Positions 1-9,664 are shown, counted from the stretch's first letter. The stretch: DNA of 32,425 nucleotides from Pedobacter sp. (GCA_014377775.1 JACMOW010000194.1:1-32425); one strand, 5' to 3'. The notes: generated from the sequence alone by a model not told the origin. Numbers and translations are program-made.

Positions 1-1218
1 ATTTAGCGCCAGTTCTTCGATCTCTTTAGGTATTTTTTTTCCATCGATGTAAGGCTGCATTAAGCCAATGGCGATTAAATAATCTTGCCGATGACGATCG
101 GAACCCAATGTAACTACCCCTTTTATAATCTCACCCGTACGTGGATCGGTATACGAAGATCCAAAAGAAAATGCACGAGCTGGACTACCCGAGCGCGTAA
201 TCCAATTTACCACGTTATAACGAATATCCATCGGATCAGCACCTTCTGGTAATTCTTTAAACTGGAATGCATTTTTAAAACCTGCCGCTTCAAAAGCTTG
301 GTTCCACCACATCCCACCGCTTAACAAGGCCGTTTTTATGGGTTCTGGCACACCTCGCGAAAGGTAATATACAATGGGCTTTATGGCTTCGCTCATGGCA
401 GCATTTGGGTTTTTCTTCTGTAAGCGATGCCTACTTATGGTGCGTTTCACAATCGGCTCGGCCATAGGGGCAGAAAAGTCCATATATCTAAACTGAACCG
501 ACGACGACCGTGGATCGAACTTACGCATCTCGAAGCCATCTTCTGGTAATGCTACAAAAGATTGATGCATATTTACGGTAACGGCTTGCACATCAGGCGT
601 TGCGCCCACAAAAGTAATTAAGGCTTCAAACTCTGTATTTTTTGGAAAGTTTTTGGTATTGGCCAAGTACACTACCGAACGGGTATCATCAACCCTATAC
701 GAAGCTGTTGCTGCTGCACCACGCGCTTGGCTAGCACCCAGTCTTGGTCCTATGGCTTGGCTATCACGAATTATAAAAGGGGTTAGATCGATCAGGTAAG
801 TATCTCCCGTAGTAGAAATGGGTGTAAAACCAAATATTACCGACTTGGCAAAATTTTGCGCTACCGCATTCACCTCATCCTTATCTTTAGAATCGGCCCT
901 AAAATTGGTAACCGGTTGAATTAACAAAATTTTTGTTCCTTCCTTTATAAATTTAAACATAGCGGAAGAAGCTTGCCCACGTTCTGGACCGCCATTTCCT
1001 ACGCCAGTAGATAAAGAATTAAAATATAAAAATTCTCGCTCCAGTTGATCAACTTCTAAATAAATTTTCCCAGTTTTATCATCGTAATAGAAATTAAAAT
1101 AGCCTTCAAATTTTTTAAAGCTTTGTGTAAACTCTAATACACTCGGTACTTTAGTTTGGGCAAAAGAGAAACTGCTTAATAAAAGCAATGTGATAATTAA
1201 GACTGTAAATCGTTTCAT
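1..1218 (-). CDS. Secreted zinc-dependent metalloprotease, DUF5117/DUF4953 type (5' part only)
   Basis: The frame is open from an ATG at 1218 to the window edge and gives 406 residues, so this is the N-terminal part of a larger protein. It begins with a clear Sec signal peptide (MKRFTVLIITLLLLSSFSFA, cleavage probably before Gln21). The following sequence, with segments such as LEREFLYFNSL, GNGGPERGQ and DFSAPMAEP, resembles the DUF5117 N-terminal domain of the large secreted metalloproteases common in Bacteroidota, which usually exceed 800 residues. The HExxH zinc site is expected beyond the window and cannot be checked here. The gene follows the response regulator by 38 bases on the same strand, so co-transcription with the sensor pair is possible. 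Family assignment is by recalled similarity; the substrate is unknown. Confidence 0.8.
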   Translation of the reverse strand, partial: MKRFTVLIITLLLLSSFSFAQTKVPSVLEFTQSFKKFEGYFNFYYDDKTGKIYLEVDQLEREFLYFNSLSTGVGNGGPERGQASSAMFKFIKEGTKILLIQPVTNFRADSKDKDEVNAVAQNFAKSVIFGFTPISTTGDTYLIDLTPFIIRDSQAIGPRLGASQARGAAATASYRVDDTRSVVYLANTKNFPKNTEFEALITFVGATPDVQAVTVNMHQSFVALPEDGFEMRKFDPRSSSVQFRYMDFSAPMAEPIVKRTISRHRLQKKNPNAAMSEAIKPIVYYLSRGVPEPIKTALLSGGMWWNQAFEAAGFKNAFQFKELPEGADPMDIRYNVVNWITRSGSPARAFSFGSSYTDPRTGEIIKGVVTLGSDRHRQDYLIAIGLMQPYIDGKKIPKEIEELALN

Positions 1219-1256
1219 TAGTGAGGATTAATTTCTTGATAGCTAAAGATATAAAT

Positions 1257-1664
1257 TTATTTGAAGGGTCTAAAAAATCTTCCCACCTTTTTATGTGACT
1301 GCAAGGCCACAAAATCCGCCACTTTAATCGGCTTGGTTAAATACTCATATACTTGTTTATAAGTTCGCGCCTTAGTTCTGTCAGATTCGTTTATAGACGA
1401 GGTAACCATTACCACATTAATATTTTCTTTAAATGCGCAATCCTTTAAAATATCGAGCAATTCCCAACCATTCATAGTTGGCATATTAATATCTAACAGT
1501 AATAAAAAGTTACATGTATCTTTATGTTTCATAATATATTCAAGCGCAACTTCAGCGCTTAAAAAATAGTCAACACTAACAGTGATGCCACTGTTTTTAA
1601 TCATCGTTCTGTGAATAAACAAAATAATGCTATCATCATCAATCACTAAAATTTTCGAATCCAT
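1257..1664 (-). CDS. Single-domain response regulator (CheY-like receiver)
   Basis: This 135-residue protein is a stand-alone receiver domain without an output domain. The expected residues are present: acidic cluster Asp9-Asp10-Asp11, phospho-acceptor Asp58 in LLLLDINMP, Thr88 in VMVTSS and Lys111 in LTKP. It starts 6 bases after the stop of the multi-PAS sensor, so the two are almost certainly co-transcribed. Receivers of this type relay a phosphoryl group or act by protein contact. Its neighbour lacks a kinase ATPase domain, so the phosphate donor is probably another kinase, or regulation is non-canonical. The C-terminal tail (about residues 120-135, ending RFFRPFK) is basic. Confidence 0.93.
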   Translation of the reverse strand: MDSKILVIDDDSIILFIHRTMIKNSGITVSVDYFLSAEVALEYIMKHKDTCNFLLLLDINMPTMNGWELLDILKDCAFKENINVVMVTSSINESDRTKARTYKQVYEYLTKPIKVADFVALQSHKKVGRFFRPFK

Positions 1665-1670
1665 CGGTGT

Positions 1671-4600
1671 TTAGATTTCTTTATGGTCAGATTTTTCTAT
1701 AATTTCTCTTATCTTAGAATCAAGTTCTTCGGCAGAATGCTCAATGTGTCCAATAATCGATTCTTCACTAAGTTCAGTTTGTGCACTTTTATCCTTTAAT
1801 AAGTAGATTAGCCCCATTAACCTAGCCAACGGCGCTCTGATGATATGCGATTGAATCCATGATATTTCTTGTAATTTTTTATTCTGTTGCTCTAGGGTAT
1901 TAAAATAGGCGATTCGCTCGGTAATATCGTTCGCTACAATTACCTTAGCCTTTTTACCTTTAAATAAAATTATATTGCTTTTGACTTCTACATTTAAGTA
2001 TGCTCCTTTTTTGTTTTGATGTACAAAAACACCCTCATAAAAGAGCGCTCCACTTTCTGTTGATGTTTGTATTGCTTCTTTTAAATGTGGTATTTCTTCG
2101 ACTGGCCTAATGTCTTCGAGGGTCATGCTTAAAAACTCATCATAACTATACCCATAATGTTTTAGTGCAGTTTGGTTTACATCCAAAAACCTCATCGTTT
2201 CTGTGTCATATACCCACATCGAAAGCGGACTGAGGTGAAACAAATCGCTATAGCGTTTTTCAGATTCTTCGAGTTCTATAACGGCTTGTCTTACCTTTAA
2301 TTCTGCCTTTTTCCTCTCGTCTATATCTTGGAAACTACCATAAATTCGAATGCATTTTCCATCCACCATTTCGGCTTGCCCAATGGTACGTATCCATTTC
2401 AAGTTGCCTTTAAAGGTAATAATCTGTAATTCCTCATCCCACGGAATTCCATTGGCTTTACAGTCGTTTACCTTCTGCGTGATCGTTTCTTTATCTCTAC
2501 CTTCTTTAAAATAGTGTATACCCGTTTCTAGGCTAGGTATAAAACTGGCCTCCGTTTCACGAATTTCGTGGGTAATTTCCGACCAATACACATTGCCGCT
2601 AATAATATCGATTTCCCAACTCCCTACCTTGCCCATGCTATTCGATTTTAGTAAAAGATTGCGGAGATTTTTTTCATCGGTAATATCTTTTGCAACCGAA
2701 AAAATCAACCCTTCTTCTACAATCGTATTCGAAGCCCAAGCCAGCCATTTAATTCTGCCCGATTTGGTGATATACCTATTCTCATAATAAGTGGTTTCGG
2801 AATTTTTTCGATCTGTGTTAATTTGATAAATTAAATTTTCTCGATCTTCGGGATGTAAAAAATTTGTAATTGGTCGACCTAAAAATTCCTCTAAAGAGTA
2901 TTCTAACAAATCACAAGCTGCTGGGTTTATTTTTTTAAAGTATCCTTCAAAATTAGAAATAGCAATAATATCGGGTGCAAAACTAAAAAGTTGATTCAGT
3001 TCTTGCTCTATTTGTTTCCGTTTAATCTCGGCACCTAGGTGCTGCCCAAAATTTTCAGATAGTACAATAGAACCACTTATTTTTTCACGTTCTCGTGTAC
3101 CTAACATTAATACTCCGTTTATTTCATCGTTATTAAATAACGGTAAACCAATTCCTTTTGTAATTTGTGCCTTTTGGGCGGCTTTTTTAAAAGTATAAAG
3201 ATTATTTGCGTTTACCTCCCAAATCTGACGCATCTTGCTTTCCCAAACCTCACCCGGTAATCCTTCGCCAAATTTATATTTGACCCGCTCTTTAGTTTCG
3301 ACATAAAATTGCTCCATTTTTTTATCAACCGAATATTTGGTTAATAAGTTCAACTCGTGTTTATCTTCGTCTACTAGCCAAATTTCTGCAGCGCAATAAT
3401 TTCCAACAGAAATAATGGTTTGTAACACCTTACTTAGCGTTTCAGTTAGGGTTTGGGTCTTGTTAAACAGTTGGCTAATATCGGTCAATAGTATTTTTTG
3501 GATTTCCTGATTTTTCCTTTCCGTTACATCTCTTTCTATCCAAATCCAATGTGTAAACCAACCCTTTTCATCAGCCACTGGAGTAATCGATAAGTTACAC
3601 CAAAACTCTTCTCCATTTTTTTTGTAATTAACTAGGGTAATTTCACATGGTTCCCAATTTTTCAAATGCGCTTTTAGCCGATCTAGCTCTATCCTATCGG
3701 TTTTTGGCCCCTGAAAAATACGAGGTGTTTTTCCAATTACTTGATCTGCAGTGTAACCTGTCATTTTTGTAAAAGCATCATTTACATATAAAATAAGAGG
3801 TCCATCTCCATGAATAGGTTCTGCTTCAGTAATTAATACTGAATCTGTAGTGTTAGTAATCACCGATTCGAGAAGCTTGCGTTGTTGCTCTTCTCTTCTG
3901 CGTTTACTAATGTCTTGCACAGCCCCTACCATTCGGATGACTTTACCCTGCTCGTCTCGTATTACAAAGCCCTTATCTTGTACATAGGCATAATCGCCAT
4001 TAGCATTTAAATACCTATACTCATCCATCCAATTGGTTTGGTCTGTACTTGCTATTACTCTATTAACCCCCTTCATAACTTTTTTCAAATCTTTCGGATG
4101 GATTTTTTCCAACCAAGAGCTTATATCAGTTGACAAATCAGATGACTTGTATCCAAAAAGGAATTGAAATCCTTCACCCCAATACAGTTCGTTGGTAACC
4201 AGATCCCAATCCCATATGGCATCAGATGTGGCCTTGGTTACATATTTATAGCGTTCGTTAATGAGTAAGGATTCTTTTTGAGCATTTATTTTATGGGTTA
4301 CATCCCTCGAATTTGTAACAATACCCTTAATAGAAGGGTCATCTAACAAATCGGTTGCTACCGTTTCAATCCATCGCCAATCACCATTTTTATGCTTAAA
4401 ACGAAATGGGCTTAAGAATACCTTTATTTCTTTCCTTACTCTGTCAAAATTAGCAAATACACCTTCAACATCATCAGGATGTATAAAATTGAAGGCACTT
4501 TTTCCGATAAATTCTTCGGGCAACATACCTAAAACAGCCATCGACGTAGGACTAACGTATTGATAGTTGCCTTCAACATCTAAAATCCCTATCATATCAG

Positions 4601-6143
4601 AGCCCTCTTGAACTAGGCTTTTAAAACGCTGTTCGCTTTCGTGTAACTCCTTTTCCGATTTTACACTGTCGGTACCATCTTTAGCCGTACAGTACATCAT
4701 CTCTTCTTGTTTATCCCAACGGGCCGACCAAATGATTGGAATAATTGAGCCATCATTTCTGATGTACCTGTTTTCAAAATTTGTTGTTTCGAGACCCTCC
4801 ATTACCAATTGTGCAATTCTGGTAGTCAATGCCCGATCGTCTTCATGAACAAACTCGATATAAGATTTACCGACCAACATTGCTGGGATATAACCCCATA
4901 TTCTTTCCGCAGCAGCACTTACTGTCACAAATTCCCCATCTTTATTTATGGCACAAATTATATCAAGTGATGAGTCCATAATTTTGCCCAGCAGCTCATT
5001 AGCTATCTGCTTATCATGCTCAGCATTTACTCTTTCAGTGATATCATATACCGAACCAATAAGTTCAATGCAGTTGCCTTGGTTATCGAAAATGGGGTTG
5101 ATCGAAATAATACCTGTTTTTTTACTGGAAGCATACATAAAGGCTTCCTCCCAACTTACATGCAACTTAGTGGCTATAGCTTGCTTATACTTACTCAGCA
5201 TCGTACTTAATATGGGCTCAGATATAATTTCTTCTACATACTTACCCTCCACTTGAGCCTCGGTAAGACCCGAAGCTAACGTAAAAGCTTTATTGATAGA
5301 AATAAATTTAAACCGCTTATTATCTTCCACGCCAATCAGAAAAATAATTTCGACCAGGTTATCATAAATGAGTGATAATTCTTGCTCACGGATCTTCAGT
5401 TGCACTTCGAAATTGGTAGTCGCTATAATATCTGTTACCGTAACAAATACGCCTATTACATGCTGCTGCTCGTCGGTAAGGGGGCTGTATTTAAACGAAA
5501 TTTTTTTAATTTCGCTCTCACAAACAAAATCAATTGTTGAATGCTCTATGTTACCCTCAAGCACACTTTGATATATCTTTTTTAAAAGGACTATACGTTT
5601 GGACTGTGCATAAGCTAAAATCGATTCGCCTTCTACCACCTCAATTCCAAAATAAGTAAAATATAATTTACAGAATTTTTCGTTAAATGATGTAATTAAT
5701 AAATCCCTATTCAACACAATGAATGCTTCTTCAGTATTACTTATTATGGAAGAAAGAAGCTTTTCGGTTAGTTGATAAATGCCTACACGCTTAACTACGT
5801 GCATGATAAATTTCAACTTACCATTTTCAGCTAGGATAGGCGTATTTTGTACTTCTAAACTTTTTAACTTAAGGTTAATCGAATTTTCCTTCCTAGTTTT
5901 AAGAACGTGGTTAATCGATTTATTAATTGCTAATCCATACAGATGCAAAGTTGGATTTTCAGATTCATTTTCCATGAAAGCTGTGAAATCCTTTCCTACA
6001 ACAGTTGTTGCTGTAATTCCAACAAAATCTAAATAAGCAAGATTGGCTTCAATTACAGTTACTACTTCCTCCTGTACCGATAGCAAAACAGTAGGCACAG
6101 GTGTTAACCTAAATAGTTCATGGTATGGGTTATTGGTTAGCAT
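1671..6143 (-). CDS. Giant multi-PAS/GAF sensor ending in a bare H-box, no ATPase domain
   Basis: The protein has 1490 residues, no signal peptide and no membrane segment, so it is a cytoplasmic sensor. I count ten PAS-like modules (roughly residues 5-118, 127-245, 255-372, 384-495, 505-617, 628-746, 755-873, 1053-1156, 1165-1277 and 1298-1410) and one GAF domain at about 880-1040. PAS C-terminal signatures (DITER, DITDE, DVTER, RDVTH) recur. PAS 7 is LOV-like (FTKMTGYTADQVIGKTP, then RIFQGPKTD) but lacks the flavin-binding Cys, so it is not a canonical light sensor. The C-terminus is a coiled-coil and H-box around His1433 (QSHIIRAPLARLMGLI). The acidic residue normally next to that His is Ile, and the protein ends 57 residues later with no N, G1 or G2 boxes. 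It may be a phosphotransfer or phosphatase partner, or a dimeric scaffold. It starts at 6143 and is followed after 6 bases by the receiver gene. Confidence 0.92.
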   Translation of the reverse strand: MLTNNPYHELFRLTPVPTVLLSVQEEVVTVIEANLAYLDFVGITATTVVGKDFTAFMENESENPTLHLYGLAINKSINHVLKTRKENSINLKLKSLEVQNTPILAENGKLKFIMHVVKRVGIYQLTEKLLSSIISNTEEAFIVLNRDLLITSFNEKFCKLYFTYFGIEVVEGESILAYAQSKRIVLLKKIYQSVLEGNIEHSTIDFVCESEIKKISFKYSPLTDEQQHVIGVFVTVTDIIATTNFEVQLKIREQELSLIYDNLVEIIFLIGVEDNKRFKFISINKAFTLASGLTEAQVEGKYVEEIISEPILSTMLSKYKQAIATKLHVSWEEAFMYASSKKTGIISINPIFDNQGNCIELIGSVYDITERVNAEHDKQIANELLGKIMDSSLDIICAINKDGEFVTVSAAAERIWGYIPAMLVGKSYIEFVHEDDRALTTRIAQLVMEGLETTNFENRYIRNDGSIIPIIWSARWDKQEEMMYCTAKDGTDSVKSEKELHESEQRFKSLVQEGSDMIGILDVEGNYQYVSPTSMAVLGMLPEEFIGKSAFNFIHPDDVEGVFANFDRVRKEIKVFLSPFRFKHKNGDWRWIETVATDLLDDPSIKGIVTNSRDVTHKINAQKESLLINERYKYVTKATSDAIWDWDLVTNELYWGEGFQFLFGYKSSDLSTDISSWLEKIHPKDLKKVMKGVNRVIASTDQTNWMDEYRYLNANGDYAYVQDKGFVIRDEQGKVIRMVGAVQDISKRRREEQQRKLLESVITNTTDSVLITEAEPIHGDGPLILYVNDAFTKMTGYTADQVIGKTPRIFQGPKTDRIELDRLKAHLKNWEPCEITLVNYKKNGEEFWCNLSITPVADEKGWFTHWIWIERDVTERKNQEIQKILLTDISQLFNKTQTLTETLSKVLQTIISVGNYCAAEIWLVDEDKHELNLLTKYSVDKKMEQFYVETKERVKYKFGEGLPGEVWESKMRQIWEVNANNLYTFKKAAQKAQITKGIGLPLFNNDEINGVLMLGTREREKISGSIVLSENFGQHLGAEIKRKQIEQELNQLFSFAPDIIAISNFEGYFKKINPAACDLLEYSLEEFLGRPITNFLHPEDRENLIYQINTDRKNSETTYYENRYITKSGRIKWLAWASNTIVEEGLIFSVAKDITDEKNLRNLLLKSNSMGKVGSWEIDIISGNVYWSEITHEIRETEASFIPSLETGIHYFKEGRDKETITQKVNDCKANGIPWDEELQIITFKGNLKWIRTIGQAEMVDGKCIRIYGSFQDIDERKKAELKVRQAVIELEESEKRYSDLFHLSPLSMWVYDTETMRFLDVNQTALKHYGYSYDEFLSMTLEDIRPVEEIPHLKEAIQTSTESGALFYEGVFVHQNKKGAYLNVEVKSNIILFKGKKAKVIVANDITERIAYFNTLEQQNKKLQEISWIQSHIIRAPLARLMGLIYLLKDKSAQTELSEESIIGHIEHSAEELDSKIREIIEKSDHKEI

Positions 6144-6850
6144 TGGTTTGATTATAATATAATATCATTTATAGAATTAACAATGATTTATATACGCCCT
6201 ATTTTGTAAAACGATTTCAATTTAAATAAAATTTAACAACAATTTTAATGATTAAATCAAAAAAAACAACTACTAATTAATTAGTTATCAATTAAAAAAA
6301 GTAATTAATTACCAATCAAATAATTAGAATAAACATCCTAATGAGATGAAATGCAGAACAATTCATAATAAAATCGCTAGCTTGTGAATAAGGCAAGGAA
6401 AAATAATTTAAACCTTATAAATCGAAGATTTTGTATGAAAGAAAGTAATGCAATATTAGCCGATCATGTTTTTTTTTTAGAAAGTTGATAAAGAATAGTA
6501 GCGAAGGAATTTCATTGTTGGATAGGGCCTTTAATGTTACCTGCAATATTCATTCCTCACAAATAATTAACGGCTTTGGCACAAAAGCCGAGTAAAATGC
6601 CAAACTTGTGTAATTCCAATTCATAATCATCTTATGTTATTTAGAACACAAAAGGCGGCACTGCATTTCAAGAATCAGAGCCATCATATAGATTCTTAAA
6701 ACTCCCCATGTTGTGTAAACAAAGCAACTACATAACTTTCATAATTGTAACGATATGTTAATAAGCTGTAATTTAACAAATTTGTTTCTTTGGATTTGAT
6801 TAACTTATTCCGTTACTATAATTGTTATAAACACCTTAAAAGATCGTATT
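6144..6850. other. AT-rich intergenic region with no recognised gene
   Basis: These 707 bases separate two genes that point away from each other. No convincing reading frame or coding remnant was seen on either strand. A small hairpin lies at 6571-6590 (arms CGGCTTT and AAAGCCG, 6-base loop) without a clear T-run. The stretch must hold the promoters for the multi-PAS gene (left end) and for the small secreted-protein gene (right end), but no perfect TAnnTTTG element was found near either start. Confidence 0.6.
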
Positions 6851-7236
6851 ATGAAAAACCAAAGCATCACTACAACATTCAAAAGAGGTATAGTTACCTT
6901 TTTAATTATTGGAACTAGCTCAATGGTTATGTCTCTTAAAACCATCACGCCTAATGCTAACACTTATGAAATTGTAAGTTCTCAGATTTTTTTTGAGGTA
7001 CTAAAAAAATTAACGACTGGAATTTAAAAGTTGATACCGCTAACTGCGAAGGTAAATTTAGGTTTAAAGTTTATCTTCCCTATCAACAAATTGTATTCAT
7101 CAAATCAACAAGTAGAAGAAATGTTGAAAGCATCATTTAAAGTTAATAACTGTGGTGAAATCGCTTTTACTCAAAAAAGCCTGATGATACTCCTATTTAT
7201 AAAGTATTTAAAATTTATTTAGATATTAGCAGATGA
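6851..7236 (+). pseudogene. Small secreted protein gene broken by three frameshifts
   Basis: The ATG at 6851 opens a 58-codon frame (MKNQSITTTFKRGIVTFLII..., an N-terminal export signal) that stops at 7027. Coding sense continues in other frames. From the A-run at 7003-7009 the -1 frame reads INDWNLKVDTANCEGKF and then VYLPYQQIVFI. Near 7099 it returns to the first frame (NQQVEEMLKASFKVNNCGE, then IAFTQK). At the A-run 7173-7178 it shifts again to KPDDTPIYKVFKIYLDISR and the stop at 7234-7236. Joined, this makes an exported protein of about 128 residues with a consistent composition, directly followed by a terminator. I do not recognise a domain. The first shift lies on an in-frame A-AAA-AAA heptamer, so slippage is conceivable, but three shifts make decay or sequencing error in homopolymers likelier. 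Confidence 0.7.
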
Positions 7237-7263
7237 ACCATTGCTAATGGCATCATTTTTTTT
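7232..7263 (+). terminator. Rho-independent terminator of the broken secreted-protein gene
   Basis: GATG pairs with CATC and CCATT with AATGG around a GCT loop, with a two-base bulge on the left side. The stem is followed by a run of eight T (7256-7263). It overlaps the restored stop codon at 7234-7236, which supports that stop as the original gene end. Confidence 0.65.
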
Positions 7264-7600
7264 CCTTCCGAATAACCAAAAGGCATCCAATGATAAATTT
7301 AATTAATTTTAGTTTAATCACATCTGAGTGAAAATCATACACCTTAGTCCTATTTAAAGAGCATAAAAATATAAGAACAAGACACATTTAAATAAAAATC
7401 AATTTAAATGCTGCCTTAAGAATTAAATTTTAAGTGCTTTTATCAATCCTACAGCAGCAATTGTAACTTTTTTGGCACAGGATACTAAATACCAATTCTA
7501 ATCGAGGCATCCGCTTTGCATACTGGTTGACACTGGAGGTTTTTAATCGAATAATCGATTATTTAAAATTCAACCCCTTCCTTTCTAATCATAATCAATA
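7264..7600. other. AT-rich leader region upstream of the adhesin gene
   Basis: No gene or coding remnant was recognised in these 337 bases. Apart from the palindrome at 7544-7561, nothing structured was found. The promoter of the adhesin gene must lie here, but no perfect TAnnTTTG element is visible. Confidence 0.5.
7544..7561. promoter_or_regulatory. 18-bp palindrome 40 bases upstream of the adhesin start
   Basis: Two perfect 7-base arms, TAATCGA and TCGATTA, are separated by ATAA. The size and position would suit an operator or part of the leader. AT-rich palindromes of this length can arise by chance, and no matching regulator is encoded nearby. Confidence 0.35.
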
Positions 7601-9664
7601 ATGAAAAACCAGTTTACCTCACCTCAGGGCAGTAATTATTTGCGCAGGTATGCGCGCTACCCAAAAATCTTTACCCTAACGCTCTTTTGTGCGGTTCTCC
7701 TCACATCGTTCGTTACAGGATGTAAAAAAGATAATTTTAAAGATGAAGTCGTTGGACTTTGTCCTATTGTTGTTTCTACCGACCCCATGGATAAGGCGGT
7801 AGATGTAGTACTAGATAAGCTAATCTCTATCACCTTTAATACAGGTATGGATGCTTCAACTATTAACGCTCAAACCTTAATTATTAAGCAAGGCACAACG
7901 GTAATTAGCGGCACTTACGCCGCTACTGCAGATCCTAAAGTATTTACTTTTAAACCAAGCGCCGCGCTTAGTCCTTTTATAGTTTATACTGGAACCGTAA
8001 CTACAGGTGCTAAAGACACCTTCCAAACGGCAATGCAAAAAAATTATGTTTGGAGCTTTACCACTATTCCTGTAGTTTCTTTAACGGCAAACCCCGTTGC
8101 AGGAGGTACAGTTTCTGGCGCTGGAGCATTTGCACAAGGATCGTCAGTAACGGTTAATGCAACTCCACTTAATGGCTATTCATTTGCCAATTGGACAGAT
8201 AATGGTGTTGTCGTTTCTAGCAGTTCGAGTTATCAATTTACGATGGCTGGCAATAGAGCATTGGTAGCTAATTTTACTCTAGCACCAGTTGGTAATTTTG
8301 TAGTGATACTATCTTCTAACCCAGCAGCAGGTGGTACAAATTTTGGATCAGGCGCCTATTCGGCCAACGCCTTAGTTACAGTTACAGCAGCCGCAAATGC
8401 GGGTTATACTTTTGTAAGTTGGACTGAAAGTGGCACAATAGTGTCCACCAGTGCGAGCTATCAATTTACAATTACTGGAAACAGAACACTTGTTGCAAAT
8501 TATAGATTGATACCATCATCTCAACTTTCAGTAACCTTGTCATCTAATCCGGCAGCGGGTGGTAGTACAGATGGAGAGGGCGCGTATGCTTCAGGATCGT
8601 CAGTTACCATCTTGGCCACTAGAAATGTAGGTTATACCTTCGTTAATTGGACAGATAAAACAACGGGATTAGTTGCATCCACAAGTGCAAGTTATACATT
8701 TGCATTAACTACTAATCGTTCTTTTGTAGCCAACTTTGTACTAAATACATATACCTTAACGGTAAATGCAACCAATGGAACAGTAACTAAAAACCCGAAC
8801 CAAACTACCTATAATCATGGTACTTCGGTGGTGCTTACAGCTACACCAAATGCAGGTTACGTGTTTACCTCTTGGAGTGGCGATGCCTCTGGTTCATCGA
8901 ACCCATTAACAGTGATAATGACATCCGATAAAAACATAACAGCTAATTTTACCGCTATTCCTCCAGTAATTCCTCCTTCAACCGGAGTTGGGCCGGGACA
9001 AGTTAATTTAGGAGGCGCAGGTAGTTTTGCTATATTAACGAAAGCTGGTATTTCTACAACAGGAGTAACTTCAATAACAGGCGATATAGGCGTTAGTCCT
9101 GCTGCCGCCACTTCAATTACTGGTTTCGGATTAATTATGGATACCAATGGTCAATCATCACAAACGCCTATTGTTAGCGGAAAGGTGTATGCGGCAGATT
9201 ATGCAGTTCCTACCCCAGCTAAAATGACCACAGCTGTAAGTGATATGGAAACTGCGTTTACCACAGCTAATGGATTGGTTACCCCTGCACCTATTGTAGG
9301 CTTATACGCTGGTGATATTAGCGGACGTATACTACCTCCTGGACTTTACAAATGGTCAACAGGTGTACTTATCTCTAATGCAGGCGTTACACTAACAGGT
9401 GGACCAAATGATACTTGGGTTTTCCAGATTGCACAAGACCTAACCGTTAACAATGGCGCTAACATTACCCTTTTAGGTGGAGCGCAAGCAAAAAACATTG
9501 TATGGGTAGTGAGTGGTCAAGCAACGCTTGGCAGCAACACTAATTTTAGTGGAATTATCTTAAGTAAAACACTGATCTCTTTAAACATAGGGGCCCGCGT
9601 TAATGGAAGATTATTAGCTCAAACTGCTGTCACTTTAATTGGAAGTACGGTTACCACACCATAA
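7601..9664 (+). CDS. Surface lipoprotein adhesin: Ig-like, four InlB-type B-repeats, DUF3494 (ice-binding-like)
   Basis: This 687-residue protein carries a lipoprotein signal with lipobox VTGC and Cys41, preceded by an unusually long polar N-region of about 22 residues. Next come a Big_5/SbsA-like Ig domain (about 53-155, with STDPMDKAVDV and ITFNTGMDAST) and four tandem B-repeats at about 157-228, 232-303, 308-381 and 382-452. Each repeat has the pattern NPAAGG, G-(Y/S)-x-F-x-x-W and VANF/TANF. A Pro-rich linker leads to a C-terminal DUF3494 domain (about 466-687; VNLGGAGSFAILTKAGIS, TGDIGVSP, LPPGLYKW, NIVWVVSG). DUF3494 is the fold of many ice-binding proteins, but in Bacteroidota it also occurs in non-cold adhesins, so ice binding is not claimed. 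A hairpin and the OmpA-family gene follow on the same strand, suggesting a functional pair at the cell surface. Confidence 0.88.
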   Translation: MKNQFTSPQGSNYLRRYARYPKIFTLTLFCAVLLTSFVTGCKKDNFKDEVVGLCPIVVSTDPMDKAVDVVLDKLISITFNTGMDASTINAQTLIIKQGTTVISGTYAATADPKVFTFKPSAALSPFIVYTGTVTTGAKDTFQTAMQKNYVWSFTTIPVVSLTANPVAGGTVSGAGAFAQGSSVTVNATPLNGYSFANWTDNGVVVSSSSSYQFTMAGNRALVANFTLAPVGNFVVILSSNPAAGGTNFGSGAYSANALVTVTAAANAGYTFVSWTESGTIVSTSASYQFTITGNRTLVANYRLIPSSQLSVTLSSNPAAGGSTDGEGAYASGSSVTILATRNVGYTFVNWTDKTTGLVASTSASYTFALTTNRSFVANFVLNTYTLTVNATNGTVTKNPNQTTYNHGTSVVLTATPNAGYVFTSWSGDASGSSNPLTVIMTSDKNITANFTAIPPVIPPSTGVGPGQVNLGGAGSFAILTKAGISTTGVTSITGDIGVSPAAATSITGFGLIMDTNGQSSQTPIVSGKVYAADYAVPTPAKMTTAVSDMETAFTTANGLVTPAPIVGLYAGDISGRILPPGLYKWSTGVLISNAGVTLTGGPNDTWVFQIAQDLTVNNGANITLLGGAQAKNIVWVVSGQATLGSNTNFSGIILSKTLISLNIGARVNGRLLAQTAVTLIGSTVTTP

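Noticed and set aside
6571-6590. Hairpin as a terminator of the multi-PAS unit
   Set aside because: It lies upstream of that gene, not after it, and lacks a clear T-run.
7003-7009. Programmed -1 frameshifting as the main explanation of the secreted-protein gene
   Set aside because: The heptamer fits, but two more shifts are needed further on and no stimulatory structure is evident. Decay or read error is simpler.
7031-7222. 63-codon plus-strand frame taken as an independent gene
   Set aside because: Only its second half makes sense, and that half continues the secreted-protein gene in a shifted frame. The first residues have no family character.
8088-8960. Tandem DNA repeat or CRISPR-like array in the adhesin gene
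   Set aside because: The periodicity is at the protein-domain level (about 72 residues) with diverged DNA. There are no identical repeats or spacers.
8857-9147. 96-codon minus-strand frame in the adhesin gene
   Set aside because: It is antisense to the B-repeat/DUF3494 junction, with Pro/Val/Thr-rich shadow composition and no start signal.
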